Source: Prorocentrum cordatum (taxonomy: Eukaryota > Sar > Dinophyceae > Prorocentrales > Prorocentraceae). Taken from it: 64,000 bases of DNA. The stretch covers positions 1,187,349 through 1,251,348 of the forward strand of contig CAUYUJ010016059.1 in assembly GCA_963575745.1 (NCBI GenBank). The letters run 5' to 3'. Numbering within the stretch: position 1 is the stretch's first letter; each line of letters starts with the position of its first letter. This document shows positions 29,905 to 39,590 of this stretch, in pieces. Made by a program: the position numbers and the translations under genes. Under the pieces are notes generated by a model. It saw nothing but the letters and a program-made list of their open reading frames with translations, searched no databases and was not told the origin of the DNA.

Positions 29905-32238
29905 TCACGAGAGGGAGACCCGACGATTCAGAGGTGACCACAATCTCGCTCTGCGCTCCAAAGCTCTGATCTGAAGTCTGATTTGAGCACGGCCCCCCAG
30001 ACGACGACGGCGAGCTTCCAACTCCTCCTTGGCGGCGGCCGCTGCAGCAGACTGGATCTCATCGACCCAGGCCTGGAACGAAGGAGGATGTATCAGCTCA
30101 ACCTTGCCAGCCCGCACATTGGTCATGCCCACAGCCACGGGATGCGATTCCTGAAGGCGGCGCGCAAGCGGAACGTCTTGACGCCAGACAACTCGTGCCA
30201 GTGCTCGTGCAAGCTGGAGAAGGGCGTGGGGAGGATGAGGGCGAGCACGGAAGAGACGATCCCGAACTTCGGCAGAGGCGATTTTCAGCAACTTTTTGTA
30301 GTGCTCGAGCTTGACGGGCGGGAACATCTGGGACCAGTCGGAGGCCTTGATGAGACCCTCGCGGCGCTGCTTGAACGCTGGCTCGTGGAATATGTGCTTG
30401 GGAATGGCTCGCTCGTCCTGAACCCTGGGGGCCCTGGAGGCGAAAGAGATCAGCACGGCGGCGTGGTCCGAGACGCATCTATCCGACGCTAACGCAGCCG
30501 AGTCGACAGTCGACGCCTGAACCACAAGTTGACACATCTGCCATCCCGAGAGCGAGCAAAAGAATCGATCGATGGACGATTCAGCATTCCCAGCACGCTC
30601 ATAGTGCGATGGGGCATCACTTTCAATCTCAAGCAGCGGGGCAAGAGCGCCCCGCCACTGCGGAGCGCGGGCCTGGTGCTGCCGCGCACTCCGCCGCACA
30701 GCCGCAGCGGGCATATGCAGCAGGACGGACTCGTGCGAGGAAAAGTTGAAGTCGCCATTGACCACGACCATATGCGAGTCTGGTGCTCGCCCAGACGCAG
30801 CCCGAGCAGCACGGATATCACGTGCAACGCGAGCAACTTCTGCCAAATAAAGACCATGATTGTGTACGTTGTACACCTGAAGGCATACATCTCCCAAAGA
30901 TATATCAACCCGAAGAACGCGCCCAGGGACGATAGGGGCAGGAGGATGGACGACAGCACCAGGACGAAGAGGAGGAAGTACGACTGCGACGCCCCCACGG
31001 ATGCTGCCGCCAGCATCAGCGTCACAAAAGCTAGAGCGCACAGTAAGAGCACGTGCCACTGTGCCCAAGAAAGAGACAAGTTGATGATGATCCTGGTGGA
31101 CCTCCTGGAGAGAAAGGACCGTCTCAGACAGACGGAGCTTGATGAGGTACTGGCGCTTCAGATCTGCTTTCTCTCCTCCAGCTTGCAAGAGCGCCCTGGC
31201 GTTCCAGGAGGCAAAGCGAAGCGGTCTCGCCGAAGAGGAAGAAGACGGCGAGGAGGAGCGAAAGAGGGAGCACGCGCTAAAGAGACCACTGGCTGGTCTC
31301 GACTGGGTGGGCGATCTCCTTGGTCGCCTCGCGGAGGCGGGCAACATCCATGCGGTTGTGCTCGAGCTTCGGGATGTCCCAGTAGATGACGGGGGGGGGG
31401 GGGGGGGGGGGCGCCCCCCCGAGGCGACCTCGATCTGCATGATCTTGTCCCAACCAACCAGCAGGGCGCCACGCTCGCGGTCGGTGTAGATCCGCTTCCC
31501 AGGGTAAGCCTCCTCCACCAATCTGCGCACTCTACGGAGGACGATCTCCTGCTTGATCTGCTTGGGGCTCCTGTCGGGGCCGAGGTGGATGCGGCAGCGC
31601 ACATCGCCAGGCGGGGTAATCCAAAATGCTTTCCATTCTGTGCCTTCGCGTAGGTTGGCAAGGACACGGTCGACCTTGCGGGAAGCGACCCCGACGGGGC
31701 CGTTGAACTTGATCTCGAAACGCTTGCATGGGACCGTGCCTTTGGCAGCGATCTGGCAGTCGTTGCTGGCACTCTCAAAACCGATAGAAGACAGCCAGGG
31801 AGCCAGCACCTCACGAACACTTTCCAATGAAGAGGGGCGCTGGGGGATGGCCACAACCATGGTCGTGTCAATGTCGCGATTGAAGCCAGCAGGAACTTGT
31901 GACTGGGGACGAGGACGGGCCTCAGCGAGAGCGAGTTCTTTCCTGAGCTCGGCCATCTCCCGACGGATGTCCACGAGGTCCTGGTCGTGCTTGGCGGTTG
32001 CTGGAAGAGTGGGCGTCGATGGCGCCCTTCTGCTGGTCGATCTGGGCCTGCAGCCTGCGCGACAGAGAGTCAGGCTGGGGTGTGGCGGCCTTGCGCACAT
32101 CGGCCTCGAGGGTCTCGGTGTGGGTTTGGACCAGGGCTCTGAGATTCTCCACGGCGGCGAGCAGGGGCTTGTTGCTCTCGGCGGCGGTCTTGGCAATGGA
32201 GTCACCAAAGTCCTCCTTGATGGAGTCAAACTCGGCAC
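29905..32238 (-). CDS. LINE copy B: ORF1-like domain and apurinic-type endonuclease
   Basis: The true frame enters near 32000 (about residue 80). It begins with a charged helix (LVDIRREMAELRKELALAEA, about 88-107). A mixed alpha/beta region follows (about 125-270), resembling nucleic-acid-binding ORF1 domains. After a Pro/Ser linker, the endonuclease spans about 340-602, with ASWN (344-347), QEVH (378-381), NGDFN (494-498), SSIDRF (553-558) and SDH (590-592). All catalytic positions of the family are kept. This enzyme nicks target DNA to prime reverse transcription. A run of 21 G on plus (31391-31411) encodes the Pro stretch at about 275-283. The first ~80 residues are out of frame. Confidence 0.8.
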   Translation of the reverse strand: MPSLTPSRRTLVTPLPRPPPRATSPCSPPWRISEPWSKPTPRPSRPMCARPPHPSLTLCRAGCRPRSTSRRAPSTPTLPATAKHDQDLVDIRREMAELRKELALAEARPRPQSQVPAGFNRDIDTTMVVAIPQRPSSLESVREVLAPWLSSIGFESASNDCQIAAKGTVPCKRFEIKFNGPVGVASRKVDRVLANLREGTEWKAFWITPPGDVRCRIHLGPDRSPKQIKQEIVLRRVRRLVEEAYPGKRIYTDRERGALLVGWDKIMQIEVASGGRPPPPPPPSSTGTSRSSSTTAWMLPASARRPRRSPTQSRPASGLFSACSLFRSSSPSSSSSARPLRFASWNARALLQAGGEKADLKRQYLIKLRLSETVLSLQEVHQDHHQLVSFLGTVARALTVRSSFCDADAGGSIRGGVAVVLPPLRPGAVVHPPAPIVPGRVLRVDISLGDVCLQVYNVHNHGLYLAEVARVARDIRAARAASGRAPDSHMVVVNGDFNFSSHESVLLHMPAAAVRRSARQHQARAPQWRGALAPLLEIESDAPSHYERAGNAESSIDRFFCSLSGWQMCQLVVQASTVDSAALASDRCVSDHAAVLISFASRAPRVQDERAIPKHIFHEPAFKQRREGLIKASDWSQMFPPVKLEHYKKLLKIASAEVRDRLFRARPHPPHALLQLARALARVVWRQDVPLARRLQESHPVAVGMTNVRAGKVELIHPPSFQAWVDEIQSAAAAAAKEELEARRRRLGGRAQIRLQIRALERRARLWSPLNRRVSLS

Positions 32239-32491
32239 GGCATAACTGGCGAATGAAGTCTTCGTAGCCTTCGGGCATCTCGTCGTCCAGAGCAGGGGGG
32301 CAACTCAGCGTCAGCGTCATCATGAACAGCCTCCCCAGGGAGGGCGCGACGCTTCTGCGGGTTGGGGTCGGTGAAGCGGGACGGAGCAGCTCCTTTGCCT
32401 TGAACTTTACCTTTGCCAGACTTGACCTCCTGGGACGGGAAGGTCGGTGCATCCTCCAGCTGCTCGAGCTGCGAGGTCGTGAGCTCATCAC
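31995..32491 (-). pseudogene. LINE copy B: ORF1-like coiled coil (middle frame)
   Basis: The sensible segment runs from ALDDEMPEGYEDFIRQLCRA through an SNKPLLAAVENLRALVQTHT heptad-like helix to RLQAQIDQQKGAID. The frame then shifts into the endonuclease frame near 32000. A coiled coil before a nucleic-acid-binding domain is typical of LINE ORF1 proteins, which trimerise and bind the element RNA. The entering frameshift lies near 32296-32330, possibly at a G6 run. Confidence 0.6.
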
Positions 32492-32684
32492 CGCGAGGGC
32501 TCGCCACCATCACCGCAAGTTGACTGGTCGAGGGAAGAGACGGTGCGGGGGCCCAACTCCCGCGGTAAAGGCACAAGATAACGATCAGAAGACTGATGAG
32601 CGGGCTGGAGAGTGGCCTCAAAGCGGAACCTCCCTCGCGCTCAGGTGTCGCCCCGAAAGACTCGCGGTCGTCGGGACGGTTCAT
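32226..32684 (-). CDS. LINE copy B: N-terminal ORF, first ATG after the spliced leader
   Basis: This starts at the first ATG, three bases after the spliced leader (MNRPDDRESFGATPERE). The frame is sensible to about residue 120 (QKRRALPGEAV). It includes a hydrophobic run LISLLIVILCLYRG of unknown meaning and a Lys/Gly-rich segment. After that the reading shifts to the next frame, so the last ~30 residues are spurious. Function is unknown. The leader-proximal start makes it the likely N-terminus of the element's protein. Confidence 0.55.
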   Translation of the reverse strand: MNRPDDRESFGATPEREGGSALRPLSSPLISLLIVILCLYRGSWAPAPSLPSTSQLAVMVASPRGDELTTSQLEQLEDAPTFPSQEVKSGKGKVQGKGAAPSRFTDPNPQKRRALPGEAVHDDADAELPPCSGRRDARRLRRLHSPVMPCRV

Positions 32685-32687
32685 GGC

Positions 32688-32709
32688 CTTGAGCCAAAAT
32701 GGCTACGGA
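32688..32709 (-). other. Genomic copy of the dinoflagellate spliced leader (DinoSL)
   Basis: On the minus strand the sequence is T, then CCGTAGCCATTTTGG, then CTCAAG: all 22 positions of the known spliced leader, with T at the variable first base. In dinoflagellates this leader is added to mRNAs by trans-splicing and is not normally encoded next to genes. No splice donor follows it, unlike a spliced-leader RNA gene. It is therefore a retro-copied mRNA 5' end. GCC and an ATG follow directly. Confidence 0.95.
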
Positions 32710-32735
32710 GGAGGAGGAGGAGGAGGAGGAGGAGG
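32706..32735 (-). repeat. (TCC)n tract at the 5' boundary of LINE copy B
   Basis: Nine or so TCC triplets on the minus strand merge with the TCC that begins the spliced leader, so the junction shows microhomology. The flank 32736-33190 is unique and unassigned. Confidence 0.85.
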
Positions 32736-33189
32736 ACGACGGGTCGCCTTAGCCCTTCGGAGAAACCTCCACTCCCCCCCCTCCCCCTACCCCACTGTGT
32801 GCGCGGCGGACCCTAGCCCTCACACCCCTCTAGGACACCCCAGACACCCGACGTCGTGGTCTCTTGGTCGCAGCTTGGGCCCCCCTGGAGGTCTGGGCCC
32901 TTCCGCTGGGCCCAGCTCTTCGGTCAGGAAAACGCCCCTGGAAGCCAAATCCACCGAAAAAGGCTTGTCTGTTCGAGTCGTCGTCTCCGTCAATCGTCGT
33001 CTCCGTCGTCCCCTTTCCCTGCACCCTCCTCCTCAAGCCTGTCCGCGAGAGTAGAATCTAGCAATGTCGCAATGGAGGCGGAGGGAACCCCGTTCCATTT
33101 ACGGCGGTCCGCGGGGGGAGGGGCCCCGGGGAAGGTCCCAGGGGGGGCGGTCAGATACGCATCCCCCCATGAGGGCCCCAGGGTCTCCG

Positions 33190-33770
33190 AAATGGCCCCC
33201 AAGAGTGCCCCATGAGGCCCCCGAGACCGTCTGAGAGGGCCCCGGAACGCGAAACTATCGGTCCCAAACGCATTCACGCCCTCAAGACTGCTCATGAGGC
33301 CGCCCAGACGTCCCAAGACGCCTCCAAGAGTGCAAGAGTTGTTCCGAGAAGGGCCACGCGGCAATTCAATGATTTCCCATTGGCTTTTTCAAGATTTGGG
33401 TGTGTTCGCCTTTTCCGCTCCCCGCCGCTCCAAGACGGCCCAAGAGGGCCACCACAAAATCCAAGAGGACCCCAAGACACCCCACAACGCCTCCAAGACG
33501 GCCCAAGAGGCCCCCAAGACGGCTCAAAGAACGTGCCCAGACGGGGGACCCGAACGGACATTTCGAGCTCTCGGCCCCGAGGAGGTTCCCAGGAGGTTCC
33601 CAGGACGTCCCCAAGAGGCTCCAAGAGGTTCCCAGGAAGCCCGAAGCGGCCCCAAGTGGCTCCCCAGAGGCCCCACAGAGGCTCCCAAGAGGCCACAGAA
33701 TTCCTCCCCAGAGGCCCCCGAGAGCCTTCCGAAGAGACTCAAAGAAGCACCCCCCCTGGCTCACGTCAGC
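33190..33770. repeat. CCAAGACGG/CCAAGAGGCC repeat with AT-rich core
   Basis: Short CCAAGACGGCC, CCAAGAGG and CCCAGGAGG words occupy most of the span. The core at about 33359-33441 begins ATTCAATGATTTCCCATTGG and ends GCCGCTCCAAGACGG. Open frames of PKTAQEAP or GPSWG type are repeat translations. Confidence 0.75.
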
Positions 33771-36342
33771 GTCGTCGTCGCCGCCGCCGTTGTCGTCGTC
33801 ATCCACCTTCAGGGTCGGCGGCACCGGCCGTAAGGCCTTGGCAATACACTTGGACGGTCGATCGAGACAATCACCTTTCTAACAAATCTGGGCCAGCTTC
33901 CTGGAAATTTCTGTTGTTAACACTGGAGAGACAAACGTGCTCAAGAAACTGGGACAACTGTCTGACAAGTTGGATAATAAACGCTGGCAGAGCTTTTCGA
34001 GAAGAAACTTCTGAATCAGATGCTCGGCATGGGAAGGGAATGTTCCGTCGTGATTTCTCACGGCGCGGGAAACTCTCAGACTCCCGGGAAGGCGCCTGCA
34101 AACACAGGATGTCCGCGCGGCCGACGACGTAGCAGATGCTCTCGGAGTGCACCTCGACAAAAAGAAGCTGGCGGGGCGCACTAGCACCTCCTGCCTATCG
34201 CCACACGATCTGCGTGAAACCGTGAAGCCATGCAGGATCTGTTAGCATCGAGTGGGAAAATCAGCCTCGAATATGCGCGTCGGCTCGGACTGCACTAGCG
34301 CGGATACCACCTCAAATCGGATCGGCTGCGCCAGGGTGTACAACAACGCAATGTAAACATCAGGCCGCATCGGACCGTCGGACAATGGGAATCGAATCAG
34401 ATCGGGCCGATCGACATCGATATTATCGGAACGATCGGCTCGAAATGGGTACTGGGTTGGGTAATCATGTTTGCTTGTCCCTGAGTTGTCCTGAACGAAT
34501 GCGTTCCCGACTGCTGCGTCGATCGCTACTCCCTCGCATCGCTCCTGACCTGAATGCCAGCATAAAGCCTTGGAGGTGGAGGAGGCCACTCACATCACAC
34601 CGCACTCGTAGTAACTTGAAAGGGCTTTTCCCTGCGCCTTCGCCTCCGGCGGCCCGCACAAGGGCCACCAGCATACAGAAAACTTCCGCCGACGACTGAG
34701 ACTCCCCGGCGCCATGCAAATACCGAAGCAGTCCCAGTGGGCCGAGGTCGACTACTAGCGTCTCGCATCCCCCGCCTTCTGCTGACAAATATGTTTGGAT
34801 CTCCACGTCAGATTGATGAAAATCAGTCCGACGACTCTCCATTAAACACTAAGGCGGGGACAAGACGACTCTCGCCCTCCGCCCGACGGAGGGCCCCAGA
34901 AATCAACCTCAGCTGAGCGCTGCTGGCACTAGCAGCACTGCGGGAAAGGCCTGGGCCAGGGACCGAATCGCAGCGAGGTCTGAGACGGTAGGGCCCACTT
35001 TTGGGGGGAGAGCGACTGCCGAGCGCCGAGGAGGGCCGAACGGAGGCCTGATGCTTGAAGCAAAGCGCGAAGGAGTGCGGCAGGGGTCCGAGGATCTAGG
35101 ATCGAGGTCTCGAAGCGTTTCGAAGATAGCCGAAAACACTGCGAAGAGTTTAGGCGGCCTGGGCGCTTACAACATCGACTGCTGCAGACTGCAGTACAAG
35201 CGCTGCAAACACAGTGGACACGAAGCTGAGACACCCCATGAGTGGCAGGTCCACCTTCACAACAGGGCTGTTGAGCCATATCGTGGGGCAAAACTGGCAA
35301 GTGCATCGCACAGTTCAGGAGTGCGGGAAATCCTGGGATGTCATATCCTACTCACTAGAGAACGCACATGACTGACACGCACGTGAGGTGCGCAAGGGCG
35401 TTTACCAAGGTCGCGCGTCTGTAAGAGGCCGCATACAAGTCTGCTATCATTGATCGAAGTGCGCATTCAAGTCGACTTGCGCATTCAAAGCAGACAGTGC
35501 GGTTCGTCCCACTACCCAACGTGCATGTAGATGTGCCCACACATTTGCATATTGAAAAAGGAAATTAACAACTACCCTGTTGAAGTACCTCCTACTGTCA
35601 GCTATTCTGGATGGGTCTGACATGTGACTGAGCAGAGCTAGCCCGCCCCATAACCTTACGCTTGCTGATGGCACTTCGGCGACTAAGAACCCCATCCCGC
35701 CTTCTAAAAGATTGCCCCGTTCAGGCCACTAGGTCTCTGGTAGTCTCTGGATCCCTTCGCGGGGACCTCTCGGCGGTGCGAAAGGAGGATGGGCTCTGGG
35801 GACCTCAGGCAGCGCGAGATGAGATGCTAGATGCGAGTCGTCACGGGCCGGTTCCTCTCGGCCGCTCCCTCTCTCTCTCTCTCTCTTGATATGTTCCCTC
35901 TTCTTCATGATTCGTCCCACCACTGCCATGGCTGGTCGAGCCTCGAGCGCGGACCCCACCGGCATGTGCCCGCAGGGCACCGCCAGGACCAGATGGCACG
36001 ATCCCTGTCGCATTCAGTTCTACTATCCAATCAGTTTGAGTCGGATGCGGGACGCACTCAATCTTTACATCCATTCAACGCGCAGAAGGACAAGCCAAAG
36101 TCGCCTCAGAGGCGTTGTTCTGACTCCTACAACCTACGGTCCCGAGACATACGGCTATACGAAGACAGCGGAGCATATGCTCGAAGCGAGGCCCTGCCTG
36201 ATGGCGAAGCGCGCCACGACATCGACACGCCACAGGTTATGTACCTCGGCAACCCTACCAGTACAGTCACTGCAGACAAGACCTCGGAATTATCAACCAT
36301 ACTTCTCCTGACTAGAACCGCAGCGAATTACTACTCCACCTT
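33771..36342. other. Long mostly unique stretch, no supported gene
   Basis: About 2.6 kb with normal complexity and moderate GC. Frames are short and none shows a recognisable family. A small (CT)n tract lies at 35866-35886. A minus-strand frame at 34465-34842 (LVVDLGPLGLLRYLHG) and a plus-strand one at 36010-36345 look mildly protein-like but lack support. Confidence 0.35.
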
Positions 36343-36450
36343 ATGAGGACCCCCGAGACCGCCAGTAGGCGCCCAATCAACTTCGAAGAGGTCCGAAGAG
36401 GCCCCGAGCGCAAGAGGCCCAAAAGAGGCCTCTAAGGCCATAGAAGAAAC
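36343..36450. repeat. Short CCAAGAGGCC-family patch
   Basis: GAAGAGGTCCGAAGAGGCCC and CAAGAGGCCCAAAAGAGGCC words of the dispersed family, without the AT-rich core. Confidence 0.45.
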
Positions 36451-36615
36451 CCCCCAAGGCCACACCCGTTGACTTCATCCCTCTTCTAGGGGTCGGCGGA
36501 ATGGCGTAAGCCTCTTGAATTACATCTATGGTGGGGAACATCTCCAGGGGGGGGGGACAAACGTTTGCTCCCGTTGGCTTCCACCAGCCTGCCGCCGTCA
36601 GTCAGCGAAGAGCCG

Positions 36616-36906
36616 CTCCTGGTTTGCGATCGCCGGCCTCCCGTCATAGATAAAAAGCCAACCCTTCGACCACCCGAAGCAAGGGAAGTCCATTTCTGGA
36701 GTGCCCCAATCAGAGGTCTCCAGCACGAGGCCACGCCAGACGGGGTCCGAGGATCGCGGCGCTGCCCCTGGTTTGCATTCGCCGGTCTCCCGCCGAAGAA
36801 AAGCCGACCCCTCGACCACCCGAAGCAAGGCAAGTCCCTTTCTGGAATGCCCCATCGGAGGCCTCCTGTAACTTACGGGGCCACGCCAGACGGGGTCCGA
36901 GGATCG
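36616..36906. repeat. Direct repeat, about 140 bp x 2
   Basis: Two copies start at about 36617 and 36767, both running from CTGGTTTGC through a CCACCCGAAGCAAGG block to CCACGCCAGACGGGGTCCGA (36731 and 36881), a period of 150. Confidence 0.85.
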
Positions 36907-37440
36907 TACCGCATCGCGGATGAGTTTGCGGATGGGGACGTGCATCACTGGTGCATCGGGATGGAGGACATCGGATTCCGAACCGCGCTGCTTCGCGACC
37001 CTTTCGAGCCAGACTGCTCCGGCCCTATCTGGAACGCCTGGACCCTATCTGGAACGCCTGGGCCCACATGGAAGTCTTGAGTCGACAAGAGATGTCATCT
37101 ATTCGGGGCGCCTGCCCCATTTCCGCATTTCCGCAGGCTTCCGCAGGCGAAGGCGCTGCCGTTCTACCTCTGCCGGCCTCCCGCCAGAGCCCCAGTCTCG
37201 GCTGGTTGCGCGACAATCGACCCATAACGCAGCAAAAACGTGACTGCCCATGCTGGGGACAAAAAATGGCCAATCGATGTATCGCTATAAAATGTGTTAT
37301 TCCCACGTCTACATCACAGAGCGGGGGGGGCGCTGGGAAGGGGCATGCCGCTCCTTGAAAAAGACCTTGCCTCGATTCGTGGCCGCCGCGATCGATGCTC
37401 GACCTCCCAAACCGACCCAGAATGTGGCTCGGGGGGTCGG

Positions 37441-37640
37441 ATATCACGCAACGGTCCGCCAGAAGCGAAGCACGCCGAAGGCAAGATGCCCCTCCTGGAA
37501 CGCCCGAGGAGGCACTCGGACTCCGACCCCGGAGCCGGAGGCTTGGTTCGGACTCGGACATCCTGCAAAGGTTCGCCGAAGGCGAGACGCGCCGAAGGCG
37601 AGAAGCCCTCCCTGGAACGCTCGAGGAGGTACCTGCCTGG
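37441..37640. repeat. Direct repeat, about 75 bp x 2
   Basis: The block around ACGCCGAAGGCAAGATGCCC and CTCCTGGAACGCCCGAGGAG recurs about 118 bp downstream as CGCCGAAGGCGAGAAGCCCT and CCCTGGAACGCTCGAGGAG. Nothing else is recognised between 36907 and 38711. Confidence 0.65.
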
Positions 37641-38711
37641 ACTGGTCGAATCTCTGGCGCTGCCGCGGCGGAAGGCAAGCAGGGCCGCGGCGGCGGACCG
37701 GGTGTGCCGCGAACAGCGCCGCCAGCAGCGCGCTCCAGGCCCCGGACAGGCCGAGGCAGCGCCGCCTGGCCACCCTCGCACATCGGGGATCGGCTCTGCT
37801 GCGCCGATGCCACACAGCCAGAACTATTAGTCAGGATGCGCGGGAGGGGTGCGATCCTGTCAATTACTGTAGTGGGCTCTTAAAAACGGCCAGGCCGTTC
37901 TGTTATCGGCCCCGTTCTGCAATTCTGCTTGCCGGCTCTGGCGCCCCGATCCCACAAACTTCAGGGGCAAGGAGGGTGGGGAAAGACGGGGGCTAGGGAG
38001 GGGGTAGCGGAAAGGAGGTTTGGGCGAGGGAGGTGTGAGCGTATCGGGCGGGGAGGGGCGGAGAGAGAAGAAGGGTGGTGACTAGAGGGGTGATGATGGG
38101 GAAAAGCACGCTGGCTGATTGCTGCATTGTCTGCAGCGCGAGGAGGATGAAAGGGAGAAGTCGGATGGGAAAGGGCGACAGGCCGAAAGAGAAACCAAAC
38201 GCGCCACACACCTGCACAAAAACAAGCTGCGGTCTGGTCGGCGACTCAGGAGGCGGTGATTTGCAGAGGGCGTGGTTGGCAACCCGCGCCTAGGTAGGCG
38301 GGCGAGTACATCGACAGAGATCACCGCCGCGCACCGACGAGGGCTCGTCAAACCTTTGGCGCAACGTGGAGGCCCCCTCAGCCCTTAAGCCCCAAAGGCG
38401 CCGGTCGCACACCACACCCGTTGTAGTCGCCGACCTGGGCAGAGCGCGAAGGTCAGCGAGATGGCCTGCGAACAATGCAACCCGCAGATGGGATGCTGCC
38501 GCTGCAGCAGCTGCCGCGCGGTGTGCGCTCGCGCTCCTGGGCGGCACGTCGAGAGCACGGCAGACAGGCTCCCACGACTCCTCCCTGTGCTCGCCCCCTG
38601 CCGACCATGCACGACGAGGAGTCGCCGCCCCGACCCTGCGTCCACCCGAGACGCGCTGCGCCACGGAAGGCCTTCCGCGGCGTAGCGCGCATGTACCACA
38701 ACATGGCGCAG

Positions 38712-38825
38712 GCTGGTCCTGGGACCTGCTGCGCCGGCTTTACGGGCACCTGCGGCCCTCCACGGGCCCCGGGGCCGTCAACAAATGGCCCCTCGAAATG
38801 AGGAGCCTGAGCTGGTCCCGGCAGG
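38712..38825 (+). CDS. Possible internal exon
   Basis: A 114-nt GC3-rich frame between an acceptor GGCGCAG|GC and a donor AGG|GTGGGG. It reads WSWDLLRRLYGHLRPSTGP and then GAVNKWPLEMRSLSWSRQ. The protein is not recognised. The acceptor lacks a strong pyrimidine tract, and in this GC-rich DNA open frames arise easily, so this is a candidate only. Confidence 0.28.
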
Positions 38826-38900
38826 GTGGGGGGGGGAAGGGTCAAGGACCCCTTCCCTTCTTCTTCAAGGCTTGGCGCCGTGGCGCGCCTGTCGAATCAC

Positions 38901-39015
38901 ACAGACACAGACACAAACACAGACACAGACACACAGACACAGACACACACACACACACACACACAGACACAGACACAGACACAGACACAGACACAGACAC
39001 AGACACACACACACA

Positions 39016-39046
<31 letters not shown>

Positions 39047-39144
39047 GCGCACGAACGCGCGCACACGCACACACACACACACACACGCACACACGCACAC
39101 ACGCACACACGCACACACGCACACACGCACACACGCACACACAC

Positions 39145-39205
<61 letters not shown>

Positions 39206-39306
39206 TACACCTACACCTACACATACACATACACCTACACCTACATCTACACCTACACCTACACCTACACCTACACCTACACCTACACCTACACATACAC
39301 CTACAC

Positions 39307-39337
<31 letters not shown>

Positions 39338-39371
39338 TCACATACACATACACATACACACACGCACGCAC
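38901..39371. repeat. (CA)n / (ACAG)n / (ACATAC)n / (ACACCT)n microsatellite block
   Basis: A 470-bp CA-rich block in sub-blocks: CACAGA, then CACGCA, then CACATA, then CACCTA hexamers. The poly-His/Thr and poly-Cys/Val frames are artefacts. Confidence 0.95.
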
Positions 39372-39459
39372 ATACCTGGCTGGAACGCGATTGAAGAACG
39401 AAATACTGCACGCCCACCCGTTTCCTCAGGACCCCTTTCCCTCCGCGGCGGCCAAATAC

Positions 39460-39590
39460 CCTCCCCCCGCGCGCCCCTCCCGAACAGGCCGAGCTGAAAG
39501 CTGGCGATTGCGTGGAACACCGCGTTGGTCACGTAGAACCCTCGCCGCCCCCCTCCTCTGCGGCTGCGCCGCCTCGGCGCCCCCAGCTCC
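39460..39590 (-). CDS. Possible internal exon
   Basis: A GC3-rich frame between GTGGCTCAG|G and a GTATTT donor, reading RRGFYVTNAVFHAIASFQLG and then LFGRGARGEG. It is unrecognised and low in confidence, because the preceding Arg/Gly-rich half could be chance. Confidence 0.22.

Larger units (their letters stand above)
26174..32709 (-). mobile_element. LINE copy B, apparently full length, with spliced leader at its 5' end
   Basis: A 6.5-kb non-LTR retrotransposon. The order from the 5' end is: dinoflagellate spliced leader, short leader to an ATG, ORF1-like region with coiled coil, apurinic-type endonuclease, reverse transcriptase, zinc knuckle, long Ser/Pro-rich tail, stop TAG (26207-26205), about 30 nt, then (TCC)n. 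The reading frame is broken by about three frameshifts (near 32300-32330, 32000 and 29542) and one in-frame TGA (29907-29905). All catalytic motifs are present. A spliced leader at the exact 5' end means the template was a mature trans-spliced mRNA. Confidence 0.9.

Noticed and set aside
29905-29907. Possible recoded TGA (readthrough or selenocysteine) inside the LINE
   Set aside because: A single TGA next to nearby frameshifts is better explained by mutation or sequencing error. No recoding element was looked for or seen.
30489-31079. Apparent multi-pass membrane protein of 196 codons on the minus strand
   Set aside because: It is another frame of the LINE endonuclease coding strand; the true frame shows all endonuclease motifs.
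32688-32709. A spliced-leader RNA gene
   Set aside because: A spliced-leader RNA gene would have a splice donor and intron part straight after the leader. Here an ORF follows directly, so it is a retro-copied mRNA end.
36010-36345. A further reverse transcriptase relic on the plus strand
   Set aside because: A VMYLGNPTSTV segment is mildly suggestive, but no catalytic motif or second anchor motif is present.
38900-39370. Poly-His/Thr and poly-Cys/Val proteins
   Set aside because: Translations of a CA-rich microsatellite. The same applies to poly-Asp, poly-Ser, poly-Arg and poly-Ile frames at other triplet repeats.
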